From Gammaproteobacteria bacterium (GTDB lineage Bacteria; Pseudomonadota; Gammaproteobacteria; SZUA-229), in assembly GCA_029287815.1 (NCBI GenBank), contig JARFQK010000010.1, positions 1 through 9,203 of the forward strand: a stretch of 9,203 nucleotides of DNA. Direction: 5' to 3'. Below, in pieces: positions 1-6,190 of the stretch (within the stretch, counting starts at the first letter, position 1; the number at the start of each line of letters is the position of its first letter). Position numbers and translations under genes: made by a program. Below the pieces are notes generated by a model. That model worked only from the letters and a program-made list of their open reading frames with translations. It was not told the DNA's origin and did no database searches.

Positions 1-182
1 TAGTCTTTGTGCCGCAGAATCAGCGGGAGCAGATTGGGATGGAAATTAACCTTATCCAGGCGATCGAGTTCCACCTGGTATTCCTTCATCGTCTGCTGAA
101 CCACCGGATCAGCGATACCCGCGGAAAGGTAAGCGCCTAACCATATCGAGATGATGATCGGAAATGTGTATGTTGAAATCAT
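1..182 (-). CDS. Unknown exported or membrane-anchored protein, N-terminal part (partial at left edge)
   Basis: The first 60 codons of a gene that continues beyond the left edge. I do not recognise the family. ATG at 182-180 is preceded by a strong ribosome binding site (AGGGGAGG on the minus strand, about 188-196), which fixes the start. Residues 7-24 form one hydrophobic stretch (FPIIISIWLGAYLSAGIA), followed by a polar, charged segment with repeated Gln, Glu, Asp and Lys. This looks like a signal peptide or a single membrane anchor feeding an extracytoplasmic domain. The n-region lacks Lys/Arg, so cleavage after Ala24 is uncertain. The gene is divergent from the response regulator at 396, and the Fur-box-like site at 260-278 lies in its probable promoter. 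That the gene is real is well supported; its function is open. Confidence 0.7.
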   Translation of the reverse strand, partial: MISTYTFPIIISIWLGAYLSAGIADPVVQQTMKEYQVELDRLDKVNFHPNLLPLILRHKD

Positions 183-259
183 TTATAGCCTCCCCTGGCA
201 CGTCTTACATTGGTGCGTGTGCGGCAATTGTCACCATCGCGGGCATTTCTTCCCTATTT

Positions 260-278
260 GAGTATGATAATCACTCTC
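260..278. promoter_or_regulatory. Fur-box-like operator
   Basis: These 19 bases match the Fur consensus GATAATGATAATCATTATC at 15 positions, and the central TGATAATCA is a perfect odd-centred palindrome. On the minus strand the site covers a good -10 candidate (TATCAT, 269-264), with a weak -35 (TTGTAT, 293-288) 18 bases upstream. Fur-Fe(II) binding there would block transcription of the leftward gene. The site is about 118 bases upstream of the response regulator start, so it could also affect that gene. Matched by eye; no scan was run. Confidence 0.5.
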
Positions 279-281
279 GCT

Positions 282-297
282 GTGATGATACAATCAC
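282..297. repeat. Short inverted repeat beside the Fur-like site
   Basis: GTGAT (282-286) and ATCAC (293-297) form a 5-bp inverted repeat with a six-base spacer. It lies four bases to the right of the Fur-like site. It could be a second operator in the divergent control region, but the arms are short and I cannot name a binder. Confidence 0.25.
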
Positions 298-382
298 CCA
301 AAAGTATGAATAGTCTACACCTTGCCCGGCGCATAATGAATAAGCGAAGTAGAAACATTTGATCGTGATCGATTAATCTGTG

Positions 383-388
383 GAGGAG
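383..388 (+). promoter_or_regulatory. Ribosome binding site of the response regulator
   Basis: GAGGAG lies seven bases before the ATG at 396 and supports that start. Confidence 0.75.
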
Positions 389-395
389 TACGTCA

Positions 396-1046
396 ATGCA
401 GATACTGATAGTGGATGATCACCAGTTATTCATCGACGGCATCCGGCATATTATCGAGACTCTGGACAGCGAGGTCGTGATTTTGGAAGCTACCTCCGCC
501 GACGGAGCCATGCAACACTTGGACACCGATCAGGAACTTGACCTGATTTTGCTCGATCTGCGAATGCCGGGCCTGAATGGCAGAGCGGTCTTGCAACACC
601 GACGCATTCACGATGAAAGCGTGCCGATCGTGATCATCTCAGGCGAGGATGACCTGCCGACGATCAAGTCGCTCATTGACGCTGGCGTGGTGGGCTTTAT
701 CCCCAAGTCTTATTCTGGTCAAAATCTGCTCGATGCATTGCGCAGCATATTGAATGGCGAAATCCATATTCCGGAGACCATACGCAAACAGTTATTGCGT
801 CTACCGGGCAACCCAGCCAGCCAGCAGCATCGCTCCGATTGCGGTGCCGGGCCGTTCATTACCCGACGTCAGCACGACGTGCTGAAGCTGATCGCTAACG
901 GCCATTCGAATAAACAGATCTCGAGCGAACTTTTCTTGACTGAGAACACAGTCAAAGCCCATGTCAGCGCACTGCTGAGGGCACTAGGCGCATCCAATCG
1001 TACCGAGTGTGTCAGTATCGCCCGCAGCAAGGGACTCATCGTCTGA
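396..1046 (+). CDS. NarL/FixJ (LuxR-type) two-component response regulator
   Basis: A cytoplasmic phosphorylation-controlled DNA-binding regulator of 216 residues, the usual length for the NarL/FixJ class. The receiver domain spans about 1-120. It has the acidic pair Asp7-Asp8, the phospho-acceptor Asp54 in LILLDLRMPG, the switch Ser82 in IISGE and the invariant Lys104 in FIPKS. After a polar linker, the LuxR-type helix-turn-helix spans about 152-214, with the recognition region around LTENTVKAHV (181-190). All phosphorylation residues are present, so it should be a working receiver. No histidine kinase lies in the window, so the regulator is an orphan here and its targets are unknown. It converges on the diguanylate cyclase gene, with 161 bases between their stop codons. 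The class is secure; the pathway is not. Confidence 0.93.
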   Translation: MQILIVDDHQLFIDGIRHIIETLDSEVVILEATSADGAMQHLDTDQELDLILLDLRMPGLNGRAVLQHRRIHDESVPIVIISGEDDLPTIKSLIDAGVVGFIPKSYSGQNLLDALRSILNGEIHIPETIRKQLLRLPGNPASQQHRSDCGAGPFITRRQHDVLKLIANGHSNKQISSELFLTENTVKAHVSALLRALGASNRTECVSIARSKGLIV

Positions 1047-1047
1047 G

Positions 1048-1067
1048 ATCCCGGGATGCCAGCTGGC
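1048..1067. repeat. Two abutting perfect 10-bp palindromes
   Basis: ATCCCGGGAT (1048-1057) is followed directly by GCCAGCTGGC (1058-1067). Each is a perfect palindrome without a loop, so neither makes a normal transcription terminator hairpin. They start just after the response regulator stop codon, in the 161-base space between convergent genes. Their role is unknown and chance is possible. Confidence 0.35.
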
Positions 1068-1207
1068 TTCGAATCGGAGTACGCAGTTGCGCCGGCTTAC
1101 GTGGTTTGTGCAAAACCTTAACCGCTTTGCTGGGCGAGGCTGATACGCTCTGGCTTGCTATCGCCGGCGACCAAGATCGCGGGAACATGCCTACCCCGCT
1201 CCTGAAA

Positions 1208-2998
1208 TCAGCCTGCCTGATTGGCCGCGATGTCGCCGATGTCATCAGAAAACATGGTGTGACACACCTGGTTGCGGCCTGCTGCTTTTGCATTGTACAA
1301 CATTTCATCAGCTGCCTTGATCAGATCATCCGGCGCTACCGGGTGCTTTGACGTCGGGCAATGTGTCGCCACTCCGATGCTGATGGTCACCCGATCAGCC
1401 GTACCTGATTTTTCATGCGGAATATTTCGCTCGCGGACAGCGTGTAACACCTTCTCGGCTCGGTTCAGTGCGATTTGCCGACCGCAATGTGGCAGTATCA
1501 CTGCGAACTCTTCACCGCCATATCGAGCCACGACCTCTCCACTACGCATGAAGACCTGCTGCAGGGTTTGCGCAATGGTCTGCAGACAACTATCGCCCTC
1601 AACATGGCCATAATGATCATTGAAACGCTTGAAGTAATCGACATCGAGCAGCATCAGAGACAACGGTATAGTGTGTCTTGTGGCTCGAAGAATCTCGGCA
1701 AACAGTGTAGTGTCAAAATGACCCCGATTGAAGAGCTGGGTCAACTTATCTGTTCGCACAACCTCTTCCAAGCGAGCATGTGCTTCATGGAGATCTTCGT
1801 AAGCCTGTTGCATTCTTCGGTTCAACTCAACCTGCTCGCTCACATCTCGCAAGATGCCGGTGAACAAACGCTCACCATGCACGTGCATTTCAGTGATAGC
1901 GAGTTCAGCCGGAAAAAGACGTCCAGACTTGTGTTTTGCTTCGACCTGGCGGCCAGTTCGAAGAATTTTTGCAACACCAGTCTTTCGATACTCAGCAAGA
2001 TAGTGATCGTGTTCATGCGAGATTGGCTCTGGCATTAGCATGCTGACATTCTGTCCGACCATTTCATCGGGTGTGAACCCAAAGATGTTCTCTGTAACAG
2101 GATTCGCACTCTCGATGATACCTTTGTCATTGATGACGATTACACTATCGATGACGTTGTCAAAAAGCGCGTGCAGACGCTCATGGCCATCGCGTATTGC
2201 TTTTTCATCTTCTACGATTTCATCGAGCAATTTGTTGATGGAGTGGCTGAGCTCGCTGATTTCGTCCTTGCGTGTCACGTTAATACGGATGGCTCTGTTA
2301 CCATCTCGGAACTCGTGGACAATGTTCGAGATATCAGCGGTGCGGCGTGCCACCAGCACATGTATCAGCCCTAGGCTGAACAGTGCCACGGTCGCCATAC
2401 CCAGTATGTAAAGTCTGGAATTATCTCGAAGTGCAAGCGTGGCTGCATGCAAATGGGGTTTGGTGTCGATCCGATAAGTGATAAATCCGCAGCTATGCAA
2501 CCGCAGCCGATCCGGCCTTTTCGCACCGCACAGGCTGGCATATGTCTCGATGAACTCATGTTCGTGGTCGTAAAAACTGGCCAGACGCTGTGTCTGTCGA
2601 ACGTTCTTAATGAAAGGTCGCTGAAAGCCCTGCTCTAAATCAGCCCAGGGCAGACCCACATCGGCGAGCTCACTTGAAGCAAGCACCTGGTTCTTTTCAT
2701 CAACGATATGTATGGATATCAGATCGCTATCGGAAGCGAGGCTGGAAATCAATTGTTGCAGGCGCTGCTGCAGACCCAATTGAACGAACTCCTCCGCGGC
2801 ACCCTGAATGAAGGCTATCCGGTCATTGAGATGATCGATCAACGCATCGCGCGTCTGGGTGCTGGCAGTCTCGCGACTGATCATGCTAGCCAAAAACGCT
2901 GCCAGGAAGAATACAGCCAGGGTCACGCCCGGGATCAGAACGCCCAGGCGTTCAAAATGGAGCATGCCCCAATGAGTATTAGTCCTGGTGAAGGGCAT
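1208..2998 (-). CDS. Membrane HAMP-PAS-GGDEF diguanylate cyclase
   Basis: Probably makes the second messenger c-di-GMP from two GTP at the inner membrane, under control of a periplasmic and a PAS input. The order in 596 residues is: membrane helix about 18-40; periplasmic region about 41-195, with Cys157 and Cys170 that could form a disulfide; second helix about 196-216; HAMP about 217-265; PAS about 272-390; a helical linker; and GGDEF about 415-580. The active-site motif GGEEF is intact at 494-498. The inhibitory I-site position reads RSGE (485-488) rather than RxxD, so product inhibition may be weak. The PAS has FixL-like residues His330 and Arg350. The start overlaps the 3' end of the lipoprotein gene by 20 bases, so translation is probably coupled; Met12 is an alternative start. 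Cyclase activity is likely, not proven. Confidence 0.9.
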   Translation of the reverse strand: MPFTRTNTHWGMLHFERLGVLIPGVTLAVFFLAAFLASMISRETASTQTRDALIDHLNDRIAFIQGAAEEFVQLGLQQRLQQLISSLASDSDLISIHIVDEKNQVLASSELADVGLPWADLEQGFQRPFIKNVRQTQRLASFYDHEHEFIETYASLCGAKRPDRLRLHSCGFITYRIDTKPHLHAATLALRDNSRLYILGMATVALFSLGLIHVLVARRTADISNIVHEFRDGNRAIRINVTRKDEISELSHSINKLLDEIVEDEKAIRDGHERLHALFDNVIDSVIVINDKGIIESANPVTENIFGFTPDEMVGQNVSMLMPEPISHEHDHYLAEYRKTGVAKILRTGRQVEAKHKSGRLFPAELAITEMHVHGERLFTGILRDVSEQVELNRRMQQAYEDLHEAHARLEEVVRTDKLTQLFNRGHFDTTLFAEILRATRHTIPLSLMLLDVDYFKRFNDHYGHVEGDSCLQTIAQTLQQVFMRSGEVVARYGGEEFAVILPHCGRQIALNRAEKVLHAVRERNIPHEKSGTADRVTISIGVATHCPTSKHPVAPDDLIKAADEMLYNAKAAGRNQVCHTMFSDDIGDIAANQAG

Positions 2999-3923
2999 CC
3001 GAACTTAGCACCTGTTCAAGTTCGCGATCGCGCCCGATCAGCTTGTGCTCTGACATGATAGTAGCTAGCTGACGCAGGGTATCCAGGCCATGATCGAGCA
3101 TCTCGATATTCTGCTGATAAGTCGGCAATTCCATACCCTCGTAGCTCGCCAGAACTTCTTCATCGTTTATCTTCAAACGCCTGCCCATGACCATTGCTGC
3201 CCTTTGCGGCTCCGCTTTGAGGTACTCTAATGCAGCAAACCAGCTATTGGTGAGGTGTCTCAGATCATCCAACCGCGTTTCGAGAATATCCTTGTGAACC
3301 ACCAGCACATCAACGATTTCACCAGGAATCTCCCGGCTGGAAAACAGCTCGCGCGCACCCAACTCTTTCAAGCGCGTACTGAAAGGTTCGAAGGTAACCA
3401 TCGCATCGACATTCCCCGCCTGATAGGCAGCCTCATGCTGGTTCACATCCAGATGCTTGATCTTGATGGCTGTCAAAGCAAGATTGTTCTGCTGCAGCGC
3501 ACGCGTGATTACATAAGCACCGAGCGCACTGGTCTCCACTGCAACATTGCGTCCACGAAGCTCAGCAATCTGCTTGATATCCGGCCTGGCAAGAATGACA
3601 TCCGCACCATGGGAGATATCATGCACAAGAACGATCTTGATCGGTAAACCGGCATCCAACAACACTAGCGCTTCGTCCAAAGTCAGTGACGCAGCCTCGA
3701 GCGCGCGGTTGCGAAAGGCACGCATGACCTCGCTGGCTGAAGGATATTCGATCAGTCGGATTCGAGTCTTATCCAGATAACCTGTTTCGCGGGCAAGATA
3801 AAGCGGTTCATATCCAGGCCATACGTTGGTGCCAAGCCGGATGGGCGCCTCCCGCTGGCCGCAGCCCGTGATGACAGCAACAAAACAAAAAATCAAGAAT
3901 ACGCTGCTAACCTGTCTCATCAT
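2979..3923 (-). CDS. SsuA/NrtA/ThiY-like substrate-binding lipoprotein
   Basis: A periplasmic ligand-binding protein anchored by lipid. The signal sequence ends in a lipobox (ITGC, Cys21). The mature part begins with the family-typical IRLGTNVWPGYEPLYLARE (28-46) and continues through LRGRNVAVETSALGAYV (122-138) and VDAMVTFEPFSTRL (172-185). These are hallmarks of the type-2 periplasmic binding fold used for sulfonates, taurine, nitrate or thiamine precursors. At 314 residues it is of normal length. No permease or ATPase gene is nearby. Instead the gene overlaps the downstream transmembrane cyclase gene, which suggests a sensing role similar to NspS with MbaA rather than transport. Start chosen at ATG 3923-3921; the next codon is also ATG. 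The ribosome binding site is weak (AAGCGG). The ligand cannot be told from the sequence. Confidence 0.88.
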   Translation of the reverse strand: MMRQVSSVFLIFCFVAVITGCGQREAPIRLGTNVWPGYEPLYLARETGYLDKTRIRLIEYPSASEVMRAFRNRALEAASLTLDEALVLLDAGLPIKIVLVHDISHGADVILARPDIKQIAELRGRNVAVETSALGAYVITRALQQNNLALTAIKIKHLDVNQHEAAYQAGNVDAMVTFEPFSTRLKELGARELFSSREIPGEIVDVLVVHKDILETRLDDLRHLTNSWFAALEYLKAEPQRAAMVMGRRLKINDEEVLASYEGMELPTYQQNIEMLDHGLDTLRQLATIMSEHKLIGRDRELEQVLSSDALHQD

Positions 3924-3931
3924 TCATCCGC

Positions 3932-4141
3932 TTAGTTGCCCCGGGTGCTGCGCGAAGTCAGCCATAGATCGATGAAAGTTGTCGATAGCTCCACCATCGA
4001 CACATGCTTCAGCAACCCCTCCATCGTGACATTACTCTTATCTGCTGCCCCGCCCAAGCCGACAGGCAGTCTGCCTAAAATAAACAACTCGTTCGGCTGG
4101 CCGAAGTCGGTTGTTGAGGGAGCTGAACCCACCCGATTCAA
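3932..4141 (-). CDS. Unrecognised short open frame before the lipoprotein gene
   Basis: I do not recognise this protein. The frame is stop-free from 4246 to its TAA at 3934-3932, about 104 codons. It has no ATG or GTG in its first part; the earliest plausible initiator is TTG at 4141, giving 69 residues. No ribosome binding site is visible there. The TAA lies eight bases before the lipoprotein ATG, a spacing typical of coupled genes, and the frame begins within the last codons of the MFS gene. The C-terminal part (ELFILGRLPVGLGG and the following residues) reads like ordinary protein. It may be a small real gene, the tail of a decayed gene, or leader sequence. The opposite strand is also open over this stretch, which weakens the case. 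Apart from this frame, 3924-4235 shows no clear promoter or terminator. Confidence 0.3.
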   Translation of the reverse strand: MNRVGSAPSTTDFGQPNELFILGRLPVGLGGAADKSNVTMEGLLKHVSMVELSTTFIDLWLTSRSTRGN

Positions 4142-4235
4142 AACGACATAAACTGAGTATAAGCCACTATCCGGCGTATTTTTCTGATCCCGCGGTTCGA
4201 AGGAGCTGTTCAGGGTTGAAACATTTTGAGAAGCA

Positions 4236-5543
4236 TCATCCTTCGCTCACTTGCGGCAACGAGGTGACATAGGCCGCTGCCAGCGATGACAGCAATGCGA
4301 GCACCAATACGACTGCAGCGCTTCCCAGCCAGTCACCGAGCAGGCCGATCAGGCCACCTGCTAGCATCATGACTCCAATCACGGTATTGGACACAGCAAC
4401 GTAAGCCGCCCGATTTTCTCCGGTCGCGAGATCAACAAGATAGACTTTTCGACCCAGGCGAACACCACTGTGCATCACATTCAGCAGCAGAAATATCATC
4501 GCCAGCCCCAGCTCACTGGTTGCCCAGCGCCATTCGAGAGAAACCGCCGCGAAAGTAACGATGCCCAGCAGTCCTGCACCAGCCGCAGCGAGGCTCATAA
4601 CCGTCCGGCTTGACCTGTCTCCCAAATAGCCCCAGAAAGGCGAGGACAGGCTGGCTGCCAGACCATTGGCGATGATCAGCGCACCCAGGCCCAGCAACCC
4701 GCCTTGCGACTGCTGCTGGGCGACCAGCACATAAAACGGCGGCGCAAGTGCAACCGAGAGCAACAGGATGCGAGCGATAACGTAGCGGCGAAAGGGCAAG
4801 TCATCGCGCAACAGCTTAAGTTGTCGAAGCGCCACCGTAAGCGCGTTTCCACCACCCTCAGTCGCGCCAGGCTGCTCGACGACCATCGAAAATGCGATCG
4901 CCGCGAACAGCCAGAGGATGCCTGCGGTGACCAGTAGCACCGCGAAAACATTTGAAGCAGCCTGCTCCGAACCAAGCCCACCCATCCACAGGCCAACCAG
5001 TATGATCACAACGCCCGATAAACTCGCACTCCACCCCATCAAGATGCCGCGCCGACTCTTCGATACGGTCTTGCCCAGCACATCCTTCGCGGAAACCGAG
5101 CATAGTCCCCGCGACACGCTAAAGATGATCAGCATCAGAATGATCGCCGCTCCAGCAGCACTACCCTCCAGCGAAACAGCCGACAGGGCCATACCCAACA
5201 GGCTCAGGCATGACAGTACCGCCCCGACGAGCCACACATACTTGCGAATGGCCAACTGCCGGACCACAGCTGCAACGGCCAATTGCGGCAAAAGCACGCC
5301 GCCTTCTCGTATCGGCACCAGAAAGCCAGTGAAGCTCGCCGGCACGCCGAGAGCGCCGAACAACCATGGCAGCACGAGTTTCGCACTGGCAATTTCATCG
5401 GCAACCTTCCCGAGCAGATTAGCCAGTAAATAGGCGAAAAAGTTGCGGGGTTGATCATGACAGGCTGCATCAGGGATGTCCTTGCACACACGCGCATCTT
5501 CATCGCCGGTGATACGATTGTAGAGATCTTCGAGGGTAGTCAA
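4236..5543 (-). CDS. Major facilitator superfamily transporter
   Basis: An inner-membrane secondary transporter of 435 residues, rich in Ala, Leu, Gly and Val, with about twelve hydrophobic segments in two halves. A loop after about residue 222 (VVEQPGATEGGGN) fits the central cytoplasmic linker. FWGYLGDRSSR (303-313) is a motif-A-like loop in the second half. An acidic cytoplasmic N-terminus of about 35 residues (GDEDARVCKDIPDAACHDQP) precedes the first helix and holds Cys20, Cys28 and His29. The substrate is unknown. The assigned start is TTG at 5543-5541; the frame has no ATG back to an in-frame stop, and the nearest purine-rich site (AGAGG) is 14 bases upstream, so the exact start is unsure. 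A phosphoglycerate mutase remnant lies immediately upstream. The family call is firm; the start and substrate are not. Confidence 0.85.
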   Translation of the reverse strand: MTTLEDLYNRITGDEDARVCKDIPDAACHDQPRNFFAYLLANLLGKVADEIASAKLVLPWLFGALGVPASFTGFLVPIREGGVLLPQLAVAAVVRQLAIRKYVWLVGAVLSCLSLLGMALSAVSLEGSAAGAAIILMLIIFSVSRGLCSVSAKDVLGKTVSKSRRGILMGWSASLSGVVIILVGLWMGGLGSEQAASNVFAVLLVTAGILWLFAAIAFSMVVEQPGATEGGGNALTVALRQLKLLRDDLPFRRYVIARILLLSVALAPPFYVLVAQQQSQGGLLGLGALIIANGLAASLSSPFWGYLGDRSSRTVMSLAAAGAGLLGIVTFAAVSLEWRWATSELGLAMIFLLLNVMHSGVRLGRKVYLVDLATGENRAAYVAVSNTVIGVMMLAGGLIGLLGDWLGSAAVVLVLALLSSLAAAYVTSLPQVSEG

Positions 5544-5606
5544 TTTCGTCAGGTGCGCCTCTACCAGAAAATGATTGCATTCAGGTAAGCGTCACTATAG
5601 CGCACC

Positions 5607-5639
5607 TCTGCCTGGCAACAGAAGGCGGCTTCAGGCAGA
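5607..5639. repeat. 8-bp inverted repeat at the end of the gpm remnant
   Basis: TCTGCCTG (5607-5614) and CAGGCAGA (5632-5639) are perfect inverted copies with 17 bases between them. The right arm covers the stop codon that ends the phosphoglycerate mutase remnant. There is no T-run, so it is not a standard terminator. It may mark the site where the gene was broken. Confidence 0.4.
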
Positions 5640-5789
5640 CCGCCGTGCTTGAGCGATCCCAGCCTCAGTTAGCGGCGGGTCGGCCCAGCCCGTGAAACGG
5701 TTCTCCAGATTCCATTGACTCTGGGCGTGACGTATGAGTATCACGGGGACCGTTGGCATTTCAGAATGGTTGTATGGTTGCTCAGGCAT
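5631..5789 (-). pseudogene. gpmA: Truncated cofactor-dependent phosphoglycerate mutase (N-terminal fragment)
   Basis: The intact enzyme interconverts 3- and 2-phosphoglycerate in glycolysis. Here only the N-terminus remains. The stretch VILIRHAQSQWNLENRFTGW carries the phosphohistidine motif (RHA in place of the usual RHG), followed by ADPPLTEAGIAQARR. This matches the start of GpmA, which is about 230-250 residues long. The frame ends at TGA 5633-5631, about 35 residues after the first conserved position. I see no continuation of the family in other frames before the MFS gene begins at 5543. The start is given as the ATG at 5789; ATG at 5759 is equally possible, and the frame is open back to a TTG at 5828. 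No ribosome binding site is evident. It is probably a non-functional remnant left by a deletion or rearrangement, although an assembly error cannot be excluded. Confidence 0.75.
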
Positions 5790-5972
5790 CGTCCATATTT
5801 GTTTATTCACGTTTAACGTTAGGGACAACTTTCGAATGGATCCGTTTCCTTACTATGTATGCCATTGGCGTTTTCTATCGCCTTGGCGAGGTGATCCAAT
5901 ATTTTTTTACGTTTATTAAGAATATTTATTCTCGATGCTGCATAAACATCTGTGGCGAATAGAGCCTAAAAC

Positions 5973-6005
5973 CGCTGATGTCGAAGCGCGGCCGCGACAT
6001 CGGCG
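5973..6005 (-). terminator. Hairpin, weak terminator candidate on the minus strand
   Basis: CGCTGATGTCG (5973-5983) pairs with CGACATCGGCG (5995-6005) in 11 pairs including one G-T wobble, around an 11-base loop. Read on the minus strand, the stem is followed by GTTTTAGG, a short T-run. Nothing on the minus strand immediately upstream needs terminating, so it may instead protect the region from, or be a relic of, other transcription. Confidence 0.3.
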
Positions 6006-6068
6006 ATCGTTATGGTGCTGAAACCATGCCTCGCTGGCCAAATCATTAGTTTTCACTATTGGTGTAAT

Positions 6069-6074
6069 TATAAT
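6069..6074 (+). promoter_or_regulatory. Possible -10 element for the Prx/Grx-reductase unit
   Basis: TATAAT is a perfect -10 hexamer inside the AT-rich stretch, about 115 bases before the Prx/Grx start. No good -35 lies at the proper distance (TTAGTT at 6046-6051 is poor). CATAAT at 6105-6110 is an alternative. AT-rich DNA gives such matches by chance. Confidence 0.3.
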
Positions 6075-6177
6075 AAATTATTTTTTCTATGGACTGCTAA
6101 GTACCATAATAATGGCTATGCAGGAGTGTTCAGCACACAATTCCATAACACAGATTTTCTAATCATCGTCAACAATC

Positions 6178-6183
6178 AGGAGA
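6178..6183 (+). promoter_or_regulatory. Ribosome binding site of the Prx/Grx gene
   Basis: AGGAGA lies seven bases before the ATG at 6191 and fixes the start of the fusion protein. Confidence 0.75.
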
Positions 6184-6190
6184 GAACAGT

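Larger units (their letters stand above)
5790..6190. other. AT-rich intergenic region before the Prx/Grx gene
   Basis: About 400 bases with no gene I can support. It is clearly richer in A and T than the flanking genes, especially at 5895-5940 and 6055-6115. It contains a hairpin at 5973-6005, a possible -10 element at 6069-6074 and the ribosome binding site of the Prx/Grx gene at its right end. The short open frames here lack family signals. Confidence 0.6.

Noticed and set aside
361..373. Clustered GATC and ATCGAT sites before the response regulator
   Set aside because: Two GATC sites six bases apart are too few to suggest a replication origin or a methylation switch.
1007..1351. 114-codon open frame on the plus strand between the convergent genes
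   Set aside because: It overlaps the ends of both the response regulator and the cyclase, has no ribosome binding site and no recognisable motif.
4064..4076. Palindrome AGGCAG-T-CTGCCT as a terminator for the MFS gene
   Set aside because: The one-base centre cannot form a hairpin loop, and on the minus strand the T-run lies before the stem, not after it.
4918..5433. 171-codon open frame opposite the MFS gene
   Set aside because: Antisense to clear membrane helices of the transporter; the translation is Pro/Ser/Thr-rich as expected for a shadow.
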